A program made the position numbers and the translations under genes. The notes below the pieces were generated by a model that made no database searches, was not told where the DNA came from, and saw only the letters and a program-made list of their open reading frames with translations. A stretch of DNA of 64,000 bases from NCBI GenBank assembly GCA_035943995.1, contig DASZBS010000027.1:10127-74126 (forward strand), written 5' to 3'. Shown here piece after piece: positions 7,315 to 16,145 of the stretch; the first letter of the stretch is position 1, and each line of letters starts with the position of its first letter. This DNA comes from Vulcanimicrobium sp035943995 (GTDB taxonomy: Bacteria; Vulcanimicrobiota; Vulcanimicrobiia; Vulcanimicrobiales; Vulcanimicrobiaceae).

Positions 7315-8656
7315 CGCTCGCGCCGAGAAGCGCGAGCGCGCGGTCGAGCTGCGCGTCGCGGCCCGGCTCGCCGGGATGCGCGCCGACGGGTTGCTCGACG
7401 ACGACGTCGGGCGTGATCCCGACCTTGTCGATGTCGCGGCCCGCCGGCGTGAGATAGCGCGCCGTCGTCAGCTTGATCGCGCCGCCGTCCGGCAGCGCGA
7501 ACGTCTCCTGCACGAGCCCCTTGCCGAACGTGCGGGTGCCGACGAGCGTGCCCGTCTTGTCGTCCTGCACCGCGCCCGCGACGATCTCCGCCGCCGACGC
7601 GCTGTCGCCGTCCACCAGCACCGCGAGCGGCGCGCCAAGCGGTGGCGTCGCCGCTTTTGCGGCGAACACTGCCGGCTTGCCGCCGCGCTCCTGGATCGTG
7701 ACGACGGTGCCGCGCACGAAGTGCGACGCGACCGCGATCGCGGCGTCGCGGTACCCGCCGCCGTTCGCGCGCAGGTCCAGCACGTACCCGCGCGCGTTTG
7801 CCGCGCGCAGCTTCGCGAGCACCGCATCGAGCTGCTGCGCGGACTGCGCGCCGAACGAGCGCAGCCGCACGTAACCGATCGCGTTGGCGACGACGCGCCC
7901 GGTGGCGTCGGGCGCGACGACGACGCGCCGCACGATCGCGAGCGGCTCGCGCGCCGTGCCGTCGCGCGATACACCGAGGCGCACGGTGCTGCCCGGCGCG
8001 CCGCGCAGCGCCGCCGCGACCGCGGCCGGCGTCGTCGCGGGCGGCGGTGCGCCGTCGATGCTCGTGATGATGTCGCCCGCGGCGAGCCCGGCGGCCTCCG
8101 CCGGCGCGCCGGGAAACACGTCGACGACGCGCACCGCGTGCGTTTGGGGATCGACATCGAGCTCCGCGCCGATCCCGGCGGCGGGCTTGCCGTCCAGAAA
8201 GCCGACGAACTTCTTGAACGCCGCCGGGCGGAACAGCAGGCTGTACGGATCGTGCAGCGCCGCGAGCTCGCTCTCGATCGTCTTCGCGACGAGCTCGCCG
8301 GTGCGCACGCGCGTGCCGTAGCGCGCGACGGCCAGCGCGACGTCGCGGTCGATCTCGCTCTCGGCGCGATAACGGTCGGCGTGCGGCGACGCGGGCGGGA
8401 TGTTCGGGTTGGTGACGCCGCGCGACGCGAGGTAGGCGACGATGCCGCCGCGGGCGCCGGCGAGCAGCGCCGCGGGATCGACGGGCTGGTAGTAGCGCGC
8501 CATCACCGTCGTGTAGCAGATCTCGAGCGCGATCACGTCGAGCGCGCCCAGCGAGGCGGGTGCCCGCGGTGCGGGCGCGGCCGTGCCGCCGCTCGGCAGC
8601 AGCGCGGCGACGGCGATGAGGGCGAGCGTGACGAAGCGGCGAGCCACGGTCACCAT
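7280..8656 (-). CDS. Carboxy-terminal processing protease (S41, CtpA-like)
   Basis: A 458-residue protein from ATG 8656. An N-terminal signal segment (residues 1-27) is followed by a helical region, then DPYSLLFRPAAFKKF and a PDZ domain with AELDVDPQ and GAPAEAAGLAAGDIITSIDG (about residues 165-260). The protease core follows: GYVLDLRANGGGY, VLVDGDSASAAEIVAGA with the nucleophile Ser, and GTRTFGKGLVQ with the general-base Lys. It processes or degrades exported proteins from their C-termini in the periplasm. The longer in-frame extension upstream of 8656 runs into the divergent gene and is rejected. The last 35 bp overlap the convergent small gene. Confidence 0.9.
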   Translation of the reverse strand: MVTVARRFVTLALIAVAALLPSGGTAAPAPRAPASLGALDVIALEICYTTVMARYYQPVDPAALLAGARGGIVAYLASRGVTNPNIPPASPHADRYRAESEIDRDVALAVARYGTRVRTGELVAKTIESELAALHDPYSLLFRPAAFKKFVGFLDGKPAAGIGAELDVDPQTHAVRVVDVFPGAPAEAAGLAAGDIITSIDGAPPPATTPAAVAAALRGAPGSTVRLGVSRDGTAREPLAIVRRVVVAPDATGRVVANAIGYVRLRSFGAQSAQQLDAVLAKLRAANARGYVLDLRANGGGYRDAAIAVASHFVRGTVVTIQERGGKPAVFAAKAATPPLGAPLAVLVDGDSASAAEIVAGAVQDDKTGTLVGTRTFGKGLVQETFALPDGGAIKLTTARYLTPAGRDIDKVGITPDVVVEQPVGAHPGEPGRDAQLDRALALLGASATPPAPRATAP

Positions 8657-8680
8657 GTTCCGGGCCGGAACGCTCCGCGC

Positions 8681-10096
8681 ATGCCGAAGAGGGCATGCTC
8701 GCCGTGCCCGGAAACCAGCCGCGCCGTGGACCGCCGGACAACGATCGTCGTCTTCCTGGTCGCCCTCGCGTTCTGCGCGCTGCTGACCAAGTCGCACGTG
8801 ACGTCCTGGAGCGACCGCTCGCGCGTGGCGACCGTCGACGCGCTCACGACGAACGGGACGTTCGTCATCACCGGATCGCCGTACGCCGAACAGCTCGGCG
8901 ACGAGATCACCTATCGCGGCAAGACGTACTCCGACAAGCCGCCGCTGCTCTCGCTGCTCGCGACCGCGGTGGTGCTGGTCGCAGCGCCGTTCGGCGTCAG
9001 CTTACGGCACACGCCTGCAGCCGCGATCTACGTGATGACGCTGTTCACGGTCGGCGTGTGGTTCGCGATCGGCTGCGCGTACGCGTATGCGTTTGCGCGG
9101 CTGCTCGGTTTCGAGCGCCGGATCGCGGTCGCGGTGGCGGCACTGACGGGCGTCGCAACGCTCGCGCTGCCGTATGCCGTCGTGCTAACGAACCACGTGC
9201 CGTGCGGCGCCGCCGGGCTTGCCGGCTGTTATCACCTGGTGCGCGCGCGCAACGGTGGGCCTGCGGACGCGGCGCTCGCCGGGCTGTTCTTCGCGCTCGC
9301 ATACGCGTTCGACGCCGCCGGGATTTTGCTGGCGGTCGCGAGCGCCGTGCTGCTGTTGGACCAGCCCGCGCGCCGCTGGCTGATCGCGCTCGCCGCAGGT
9401 GCACCGGTCGTCGCGCTGCAGATGGCGTACAACGTGCACGTGTCGGGCAGCATCCTTCCGACGGCCTTCACGGGCAGCGTATGGACGACCGCGCCGATCC
9501 CGCCGGGCGCTACCGAACCGCAGCCGTTCGCGCTGCACTCCGCCGCCGACTACGCGCAGGCCGCGCTGCACGTGCTCGTCGGCGGCAAGGGTCTGCTGTC
9601 GTACACGCCGCTCGTGCTCGTCGCCGCGTACGGGCTGGTCGTCATGTGGCGCAGCGGCGGCGTGATGCGCCGCCTCGCGGCGGCGATCGTCGCGGCGACG
9701 GCACTGTTCGTCGTCACGATCGTGACGCTGCAGAGCCAAGACGCGCAGGCCCAGAACTTCGGCGAACGCCGTTACGTCGACGTCTTCTTCGTGCTGTGCG
9801 TCGCGGTAGGGCCCGCGCTGGCGGCGGTGCGCAGCCGGCTTGCCGCCGCGGCCGTGCTCGTGTGCGTCGCGATCTCGGTGGCGATCGCCGCGCTCGGCAC
9901 GGTGTCGCCCTTCGGCGGCGACGTGGGCGAGCCCGGGTTCTCGTTCGCGAGCGCCGCGTTCGTCGCGCTCTACCACCGCTCGCCGGTTCAGGCCGCGATC
10001 GACGTGCTGATGCTGATCGCCGTCGTCACGGCGGTCGTGCGGCTGGTGCCGTTCCCGCGGCTGCGCCGCGACGGCGTCGCGACGGCAGTCGCTTGA
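8681..10096 (+). CDS. Polytopic membrane protein, GT-C-like (glycosyltransferase-related)
   Basis: A 471-residue protein from ATG 8681, 24 bp from the divergent S41 protease start; a GTG 44 bp later is an alternative. Ten or more hydrophobic segments are visible. The first periplasmic loop contains WSDRSRVATVDALTTNGTF and GKTYSDKPPLLSLLATAVV. An acidic/aromatic loop followed by a KPPL motif is seen in dolichyl-/undecaprenyl-phosphate-sugar mannosyltransferases of the GT-C fold. A second conserved stretch is VLVGGKGLLSYTPLVLVAA. The likely job is sugar transfer from a lipid carrier at the outer face of the inner membrane, inferred from the motif only. Confidence 0.7.
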   Translation: MPKRACSPCPETSRAVDRRTTIVVFLVALAFCALLTKSHVTSWSDRSRVATVDALTTNGTFVITGSPYAEQLGDEITYRGKTYSDKPPLLSLLATAVVLVAAPFGVSLRHTPAAAIYVMTLFTVGVWFAIGCAYAYAFARLLGFERRIAVAVAALTGVATLALPYAVVLTNHVPCGAAGLAGCYHLVRARNGGPADAALAGLFFALAYAFDAAGILLAVASAVLLLDQPARRWLIALAAGAPVVALQMAYNVHVSGSILPTAFTGSVWTTAPIPPGATEPQPFALHSAADYAQAALHVLVGGKGLLSYTPLVLVAAYGLVVMWRSGGVMRRLAAAIVAATALFVVTIVTLQSQDAQAQNFGERRYVDVFFVLCVAVGPALAAVRSRLAAAAVLVCVAISVAIAALGTVSPFGGDVGEPGFSFASAAFVALYHRSPVQAAIDVLMLIAVVTAVVRLVPFPRLRRDGVATAVA

Positions 10097-10103
10097 GCGA
10101 TCG

Positions 10104-11018
10104 TCAGGCCCGCGGCGCGGCGGCGCGCGTGAGGCGGTCGCGCACCGCCGCGTTCGCCTCGGTGTCGGGCGGCAGCGTCGCGACGATCGACGCATAGCCG
10201 TCCGCGTCGAGCGCGCGCAGCGCGGCGTACAGCGTGCGTGCGGCGGCGGCGGGATCGTCGGGGAGCGTCAGCAGCGCGACGCGCTCGCCGGTCTCCGCGC
10301 GGCGGCGAGCTTCGCCGTCGCGGGCATCCGCATCGACCAGCACGACCTTTGCGCGCGGCGCGTAGTGCGACGCGAGCGTGCCCGGCGCGCGCACGGCACC
10401 GCCCACGCGCGTCACGACGGGCGCGCCGAGCGCGTCGCCGAGCTGCGACGCGGTGATCGCCCCGGCGCGCAGCACCGCGGGAACGGCGCCGGTGAGATCG
10501 ACGATGGTGGACTCGACGCCGACGCGCGCGGGACCGCCGTCGACGACGAGATCGACTTCGTCACCGAGATCCGCGCGCACGTGCTCCGCGGTCGTCGGCG
10601 AGATGCGGCCGAAGCGATTCGCGGACGGCGCCGCGAGCGCGCCGCCGAACGCCGCGAGGATCGCGCGCGCGAGTGGGTGCTCGGGCACGCGCACCGCGAC
10701 GGTGTCTTGACCACCGGTCACCGCGCGCGGCGTGCGCGGCCCGCGCGCGACGATCGCCGTGAGCGGCCCGGGCCAGAAGCGTTCCGCGAGCGCGCGCAGC
10801 GCGGGCGTGATGCCGGCGACGTAGCCGTCGAGCGCATCGACGTCGTACACGTGCACGATGAGTGGATGGTCCGCCGGCCGGCCTTTGATTTCAAACACGC
10901 GCGCGATCGCGCGCGGGTTCGAGACGTCCGCCGCCAGACCGTACACCGTCTCGGTGGGGATCCCGACGACGCCGCCGGCGCGCAGCACGGCGACCGCGCG
11001 CGCGACGACGTCATCCAT
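10104..11018 (-). CDS. L-threonylcarbamoyladenylate synthase (Sua5/YrdC)
   Basis: A 304-residue protein from ATG 11018. Residues 1-200 are the YrdC domain: VGIPTETVYGLAADV near the N-terminus, then VFEIKGRPADHPLIVHV, FWPGPLTAIV and ALAAPSANRFGRISPTTAEHV. The following PGTLASHYAPRAKVVLVD segment and the C-terminal about 100 residues are the Sua5 domain, so this is the long Sua5 form rather than the short TsaC. It makes threonylcarbamoyl-AMP from threonine, bicarbonate and ATP for t6A37 modification of ANN-decoding tRNAs. It lies 29 bp after serS on the same strand, a functionally sensible translation pair. Confidence 0.93.
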   Translation of the reverse strand: MDDVVARAVAVLRAGGVVGIPTETVYGLAADVSNPRAIARVFEIKGRPADHPLIVHVYDVDALDGYVAGITPALRALAERFWPGPLTAIVARGPRTPRAVTGGQDTVAVRVPEHPLARAILAAFGGALAAPSANRFGRISPTTAEHVRADLGDEVDLVVDGGPARVGVESTIVDLTGAVPAVLRAGAITASQLGDALGAPVVTRVGGAVRAPGTLASHYAPRAKVVLVDADARDGEARRRAETGERVALLTLPDDPAAAARTLYAALRALDADGYASIVATLPPDTEANAAVRDRLTRAAAPRA

Positions 11019-11047
11019 GTCGCGAGCGTTCGCTTTGCGAACGCACG

Positions 11048-12346
11048 TCAGCGCGTCGAGCCGTCCGGCTCGATCGACGCGAAGCCCGCGAACGGCCGCA
11101 GCACCTCGGGGACGGTGATGCCGCCGTCGGCGCGCTGGTAGTTTTCGACGACGGCCGCGAGCGTGCGTCCGACCGCGCCGCCCGAGCCGTTGAGCGTGTG
11201 CACGAACTCGGGCTTCGCGGTCGCGTCGCGCCGGAAGCGCAGCCCGCTGCGCCGTGCCTGGAAGTCGGTGCAGTTCGAGCACGAGCTGATCTCGCGGTAC
11301 GCGTTCGCGCCCGGAAACCACACCTCGACGTCGTACGTCTTCGCGACGTTGAAACCGCTGTCGCCCGCGCACAGCAGCATCACGCGGTGCGCGATGCCGA
11401 GCTCTTCGTACAATCCCGTCGCGTTGCGCACGAGCGTCTCGAGATCGTCGAACGAGCGCTCGGGGAGCGTCAGCCACACGAGCTCGACCTTCTCGAACTG
11501 GTGCTGGCGGATCAGCCCGCGCGTGTCGCGCCCCGCGGCGCCCGCTTCTTTGCGGAAGCACGGCGTGTACGCCGTGTAGCGGATCGGGAGCGCCGCGCCC
11601 GGCAGGATTTCGTCGCGGTGCAGCGCGGTGAGCGGCACCTCGGCGGTCGGGATCAGGTACAGCGCGTCGTTCGCGTCGTCGCCTTCGAACGCGTACATCT
11701 GGTCGGAGAACTTCGTGAGCTGGCCCGTCGCCCACATCGTCGAGCGCGCGACGAGCACGGGCGGATTGATCTCGACGTACGCGTTGCGCGCCGCGCGGTC
11801 CAGGAAGAACGACACCAGCGCGCGCGACAGCCGCGCGCCCGCGCCGCGCAGGACCGTGAAGCGTGAGCCCGACAGTTTCGCGGCGCGCTCGACGTCGAAG
11901 ATGCCGAGCCGCTCGCCGAGCTCCCAATGCGGCTTGGGTTCGAAGCCGAACGCGGGCGGCGCGCCCCACGCGCGCACCTGCACGTTCGCGGACTCGTCGC
12001 TGCCGTCGGGCACGGAGCCGTCGAGCACGTTGGGGACCTCGGATAACGCCGCCGCGATCTGCTCGTCGAACGACGGCAGCCGTTCGCCCGCGGCGGCGAT
12101 CCGCGCGTCGAGCTCGGCGATGCGCGGCCGCAATTCGGCCGCGGCGGCTTTCTTGTCGGCGGCTTTGGCGATCTGCGCGGTCAGCGCGTTCTTCTCGGCC
12201 TTGAGGCTTTCGACGGCGGCGATCGCGGTGCGCCGCTCGCGGTCGAGCTCCAGCACGCGGTCGACGAACTCCGCGCCGATGCCGCGCCGCCGCGCGGCGA
12301 TGCGGACGTGGTCGGGCTCGCGCCGCAGGAGATCGATATTCAGCAC
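11048..12346 (-). CDS. serS: Seryl-tRNA synthetase
   Basis: A 432-residue class II synthetase from a GTG at 12346 (MLNIDLLRREPDHVRIAARR). The N-terminal about 100 residues are the tRNA-binding antiparallel coiled coil (LESLKAEKNALTAQIAKAAD). The catalytic domain shows the usual elements: GSRFTVLRGAGARLSRALV, INPPVLVARSTMWATGQL, YLIPTAEVPLTALHRDEIL, motif 2 (RYTAYTPCFRKEAGAAGRDT), HQFEKVELVWLT and motif 3 (NGSGGAVGRTLAAVVENYQ). Length is standard. It charges tRNA-Ser, one gene for which lies at 1430. It is transcribed divergently from moeA across 83 bp. Confidence 0.97.
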   Translation of the reverse strand: MLNIDLLRREPDHVRIAARRRGIGAEFVDRVLELDRERRTAIAAVESLKAEKNALTAQIAKAADKKAAAAELRPRIAELDARIAAAGERLPSFDEQIAAALSEVPNVLDGSVPDGSDESANVQVRAWGAPPAFGFEPKPHWELGERLGIFDVERAAKLSGSRFTVLRGAGARLSRALVSFFLDRAARNAYVEINPPVLVARSTMWATGQLTKFSDQMYAFEGDDANDALYLIPTAEVPLTALHRDEILPGAALPIRYTAYTPCFRKEAGAAGRDTRGLIRQHQFEKVELVWLTLPERSFDDLETLVRNATGLYEELGIAHRVMLLCAGDSGFNVAKTYDVEVWFPGANAYREISSCSNCTDFQARRSGLRFRRDATAKPEFVHTLNGSGGAVGRTLAAVVENYQRADGGITVPEVLRPFAGFASIEPDGSTR

Positions 12347-12429
12347 AGCCGCCGTGCGTTCGCGATGCGAGCGGCCCGCTCCGTGCGCCGCCGACGGTAC
12401 CCTTCGCGTGCGCGTCGAACCCGCGATCG

Positions 12430-13662
12430 ATGCGAGCGCTGCGGCCCGGTGCGACCTTCGAGACCGAACGGCTCCTCGCGCCCGGCGAGGCGCTCGAGGT
12501 CTACTTCGGCGCCGTCACGGTGCGCCCGCAGGGGACGGAGCGGGTCGCGCTGGAGGCCGCCTTCGGCCGCGTCCTCGCCCGGGACGCCGTCGCCGCCGGG
12601 CCCTACCCTGCCGACGACCGCTCGACGATGGACGGGTTCGCGGTCCGGTCGGCCGACGGCGTCGTGCCGCGCCGGATCGTCGGCGCGATCCTGATGGGGG
12701 CCGCGCCGCCCGGCCCGCTGCGCGCCGGCGAGGCGATGCGGATCCCGACCGGCGGCGTGCTGCCGCCCGGCGCCGACGCGGTGCTGCCGGTCGAAGACGC
12801 GCAGGAGCGCGGCGGCGAGCTGATCGCCGCCCAAGCGCCTGCGCCGCGGGCGTACTTCACCCCGCGCGGCGACGACATGGCCGCCGGCGACATGGTGCTG
12901 CGCGGCGGGCGGCGCATCGGCGCGGCCGAGCTGTCCGTGCTCGCCACGCTCGGCGAGACCGCGGTGGAAGTCTACCGGCGGCCGGTGGTGGCGGTCATCT
13001 CGACCGGCGACGAGCTGGTCGACGTTGCCCGCACGCCCGGTACGGGCCAAGTGCGCGACTCCAACCGCTGGGCGATCGCCGGCGGGCTGGCGGCGCTCGG
13101 CTGCGAGGTCGTTCACCTCCCCCGCGCGGTCGACGAGGTCGCCGCGATCCGCGCCGGGATCGCCGAAGGGCTGCGGGTCGCCGACGCGGTCGTCCTGACC
13201 GGCGGCTCGTCGGTCGGCGCGCGCGACCACGTCCCCGCGGCGATCGAGGGCCTGGGCGACCCCGGCGTCATCGTCCACGGCCTGCGGGTCAAGCCAGGCA
13301 AGCCGACCGTGCTTGCCGCCGTCGGGGTGCAGCCGGTGATCGGCCTGCCGGGTAATCCCACCAGCGCCCTGACGATCCTCGACGCGATCGCCTCGCCCGT
13401 GTTCCGCGCGCTGACCGGCCAGGCGGACGCCCGGCGGGCGACCGTCGCCGCCGTGGCCGCCGAGGCGTTCCCCGGGCGCGCCGGCTGGACGTGGTACGTG
13501 CCGGCCGTGCTCGACGGGTCGGCCGCCCGCCCGCTGGCGCTGCGCTCCTCGCACACGAGCCTGCTCGCCCGGGCCGACGGCTACGTGGTGGTCGGTCCTG
13601 AGTGCCCGGAGATCGAAGCCGGCGCGCCGGTCACGCTGATCCGATACGGCGGGGCGGCATGA
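12430..13662 (+). CDS. moeA: Molybdopterin molybdenumtransferase MoeA
   Basis: A 410-residue protein from ATG 12430. Typical MoeA elements appear in order: the N-terminal domain with DDRSTMDGFAVRSADG, IPTGGVLPPGADAVLPVEDA, then the MogA-like domain with VAVISTGDELVD, GQVRDSNRW, VVLTGGSSVGARDHV and VIGLPGNPTSALT. The C-terminal beta-barrel domain follows. MoeA inserts molybdate into adenylylated molybdopterin. Its ATGA junction with the BON lipoprotein begins a chain of overlapping genes reaching smpB. The moaC and mogA genes of the same pathway are 32 kb away at 45.5 kb. Confidence 0.95.
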   Translation: MRALRPGATFETERLLAPGEALEVYFGAVTVRPQGTERVALEAAFGRVLARDAVAAGPYPADDRSTMDGFAVRSADGVVPRRIVGAILMGAAPPGPLRAGEAMRIPTGGVLPPGADAVLPVEDAQERGGELIAAQAPAPRAYFTPRGDDMAAGDMVLRGGRRIGAAELSVLATLGETAVEVYRRPVVAVISTGDELVDVARTPGTGQVRDSNRWAIAGGLAALGCEVVHLPRAVDEVAAIRAGIAEGLRVADAVVLTGGSSVGARDHVPAAIEGLGDPGVIVHGLRVKPGKPTVLAAVGVQPVIGLPGNPTSALTILDAIASPVFRALTGQADARRATVAAVAAEAFPGRAGWTWYVPAVLDGSAARPLALRSSHTSLLARADGYVVVGPECPEIEAGAPVTLIRYGGAA

Positions 13663-14228
13663 GCCGCGCGCTCGCGGTCGCGGCGGCGGTCGTGCTGACC
13701 GGCGCCGCCGCGCTGGCCGGCTGCACGGAAAACTCGCAGCAGAAGATGCCCGAGCCGTTCGGCACGCGCGCGGCGACGGCGGTGCTCCAGGACGCGCTCA
13801 CGCTGAGCGCCGTGAAAGCGAAGCTGATCGGCGACGACCCGGACTCGACGATCACGCTGCGCGTGTCGGTCACCGCCGGCGTCGTCACGCTGCGCGGCAC
13901 GGTTCACGACGCCGCGATCCGCCGCAAGGTGGTCGCCGACGCGCGCGCGACCGGGGGCGTGAAGCGCGTCGTCGATCAACTGCGCGTCGACCCGAACGGA
14001 CCGCGCTTGCGCCAGCAGGTCGGCGACGTCGCGCTGGCCGCGCGCATCGAGACGGCGATCACCGCGCAAGTGGGCGTGCAGCACGTCGTCGTGCACGTCG
14101 ACCGCGGCGTCGCGACGCTCGACGGTAGCGTGCCCGATGCGAAGACCAAGCGCACGATCCTGACGACGGCGCGCGGCACCGGCGGCGTACGCAACGTCGT
14201 CGACCGCATCTGGGTCGGAGGAACGTGA
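13659..14228 (+). CDS. BON-domain lipoprotein
   Basis: A 189-residue protein whose ATG overlaps the moeA stop. Residues 1-22 are a lipoprotein signal ending in the lipobox ALAGC. Two BON domains follow: residues about 45-110 (SAVKAKLIGDD, VTAGVVTLRGTVHDA, ATGGVKRVVDQLRV) and about 120-188 (AARIETAITAQVG, VDRGVATLDGSVPDA, GTGGVRNVVDRIWV). BON domains bind phospholipid surfaces, as in OsmY and DolP. The protein is probably anchored in a membrane facing the periplasm. Its stop overlaps the GTG of the aminotransferase gene. Confidence 0.88.
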   Translation: MSRALAVAAAVVLTGAAALAGCTENSQQKMPEPFGTRAATAVLQDALTLSAVKAKLIGDDPDSTITLRVSVTAGVVTLRGTVHDAAIRRKVVADARATGGVKRVVDQLRVDPNGPRLRQQVGDVALAARIETAITAQVGVQHVVVHVDRGVATLDGSVPDAKTKRTILTTARGTGGVRNVVDRIWVGGT

Positions 14229-15352
14229 GCGCGCAACCTCGGGTCCCGCAGCCCACCGCCCAGGTCGCCGCGGTGCCGCCGTCGACGCCGTTCGTCGCGC
14301 CCGAAGAGCTCGCGCGGCGGCTCGGGCTTGCCGAGATGCTACGGCTGGGCGCGAACGAGAGCGCCTTCGGCCCGTCGCCGCGCGCGATCGCGGCGATGCG
14401 CGACGCCGTCGCGCTGACGTCGTGGTACGGCGACCCCGAGTCGCTCGAATTGCGCAGCGCGCTCGCCGCGCGCCACGGCTGCACCGTCGGCGAGATCGTC
14501 GTCGCGTGCGGGATCGACGATCTGATGGGGCTCGTCGTGCGCGCGTTCTGCGCGCCGGGCGAGCCGTGCGTCGCGACGCGCGGCACCTATCCAACGCTGT
14601 TCTACCATCTGGCCGCGTACGGCGCGCGCGCGGAGTTCGCCGAGCCCGACGAGCGCGGCGGCATCGTGCCGGAGAGCATCGCCGACGCGGTGCGGCGGTC
14701 GGGTGCGAAACTGGTCTACGTCGCGAATCCCGACAACCCGTCGGGCGGGTTCGTCGACCGCGCGACGATCGCCGCGCTGCGCGCCGCGCTGCCGGACGAC
14801 GTGCTGCTTTTCCTCGACGAGGCGTACGCCGATTTCGTGCCGCTCGCGGAGCTGCCGCCGGACGTCATCGACCCGCGCACGATTCGCACGCGCACGTTCT
14901 CGAAAGCGTACGGCATGGCCGGCGCGCGCATCGGATACGCGCTCGCGTCGGCCGAGACGGTGACGACGTTTCAGAAGCTGCGCCTGCACTTCGGCGTCAA
15001 CCGCACGGCGCAGATCGGCGCGCTCGCTGCGCTCGGCGACGACGCGTTCCTGCGCGGCGTGATCGCCGAGGTCGAGCGCGGGCGCGACGAGTACCATGCG
15101 CTCGCCCTGCGGCACGGGCTGCCGTCGCTGCCGTCGTCCACCAACTTCGTCTGCATCGGGATCGGCACCAAAGAACAGGCCGATGCGATGCTGGCCGCGC
15201 TGCTCGAGCGCGGCGTGTTCGTGCGCAAGCCGTGGGCGCCGCCGATCGACGGTTACATCCGCGTGACGGTCGGCACCGCGCCGCAGCGCACGGCCTTCGC
15301 CGCCGCGTTCGCCGAGGCGCTGGACGGCGTGCGGGAGAAGGCCGCCAGGTGA
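14225..15352 (+). CDS. Histidinol-phosphate aminotransferase-like PLP enzyme
   Basis: A 375-residue fold-type I aminotransferase from a GTG (14225). Recognisable parts: LRLGANESAFGPSPRAIAAM, TSWYGDPESLELRSALA, VYVANPDNPSGGFVDRATI, LLFLDEAYADFVPL, and the PLP lysine in TRTFSKAYGMAGARIGYA. The best general match is HisC, which converts imidazole-acetol phosphate and glutamate to histidinol phosphate. No other his genes are adjacent, so it could instead serve another aromatic or phosphorylated substrate. It is translationally coupled on both sides. Confidence 0.88.
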   Translation: MSAQPRVPQPTAQVAAVPPSTPFVAPEELARRLGLAEMLRLGANESAFGPSPRAIAAMRDAVALTSWYGDPESLELRSALAARHGCTVGEIVVACGIDDLMGLVVRAFCAPGEPCVATRGTYPTLFYHLAAYGARAEFAEPDERGGIVPESIADAVRRSGAKLVYVANPDNPSGGFVDRATIAALRAALPDDVLLFLDEAYADFVPLAELPPDVIDPRTIRTRTFSKAYGMAGARIGYALASAETVTTFQKLRLHFGVNRTAQIGALAALGDDAFLRGVIAEVERGRDEYHALALRHGLPSLPSSTNFVCIGIGTKEQADAMLAALLERGVFVRKPWAPPIDGYIRVTVGTAPQRTAFAAAFAEALDGVREKAAR

Positions 15353-16074
15353 GGTACGCGGTGATCTCCGACGTCCACTCCAACATCGAGGCGCTCGACG
15401 CGGTGTTCGCGCTGCTGCGCGAGGACGACGCGCTGCTGTGCCTGGGCGACATCGTGGGCTACGGCCCGAATCCGAACGAGTGCGTCGAGAAGATCCGCGC
15501 GCGCGCGACGGCGACGGTGCTCGGCAACCACGACGTCGCCGCGATCGACAACTTCGGCCTCGCGTACTTCAACCCGGCGGCGCGCGAAGCGATGAAGTGG
15601 ACGCAGAGCGTGCTCACCGCGGAGAACCTCGCGTGGCTCGACAGCCTGGGCTACGAGTTTCGCATGCCGGACTTCTTGCTCGTGCACGGCGCGCCGGTGA
15701 ACTATTTCGAGTACATCCTCGACAAGGCCGCGGCGGCGCGCGCGTTCGCCGCCACCGATGCGCCGATCATCTTCATCGGCCACACGCACATCGCCGAGGT
15801 GTACGTGCTCGATCCCGACGGCTCCATCGAGCACGCGCACCTGCAGCAAGGCGGCGAGGTGAAGCTGCGCGCCGGGTTGCGCTATCTCTTCAACGTCGGC
15901 AGCGTCGGGCAGCCGCGCGACCTCAACCCGCGCTCCTCGTTCGGATTCTACGACTCGGTCACGCAGACCGTGACGGTCACCCGCGTCGAGTACCCGATCG
16001 CGCGCGTGCAGGAGAAGATCGCCTCGGCGCATCTGCCCGACGCGCTGGCCCGCCGCCTCACCGTCGGGCGCTAA
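15349..16074 (+). CDS. Calcineurin-like metallophosphoesterase
   Basis: A 241-residue protein whose GTG overlaps the stop of the aminotransferase. It starts VRYAVISDVHSNIEALDAVF with the DxH metal motif, followed by LLCLGDIVGYGPNPNECV (GD), ATVLGNHDVAAIDN (GNHD), VHGAP and FIGHTHIAEVYV (GHTH). This is the YfcE/MJ0936-like group of compact metal-dependent phosphodiesterases. Substrate is unknown. It ends 71 bp before the next gene, the longest gap in this operon. Confidence 0.9.
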   Translation: MRYAVISDVHSNIEALDAVFALLREDDALLCLGDIVGYGPNPNECVEKIRARATATVLGNHDVAAIDNFGLAYFNPAAREAMKWTQSVLTAENLAWLDSLGYEFRMPDFLLVHGAPVNYFEYILDKAAAARAFAATDAPIIFIGHTHIAEVYVLDPDGSIEHAHLQQGGEVKLRAGLRYLFNVGSVGQPRDLNPRSSFGFYDSVTQTVTVTRVEYPIARVQEKIASAHLPDALARRLTVGR

Positions 16075-16145
16075 CCCAAGCGGAAGTCGTGCGTTCGGCC
16101 GCAGCCGAGGGTTCCGAGGGAACCCACGGGAACGACAGGCGCGCT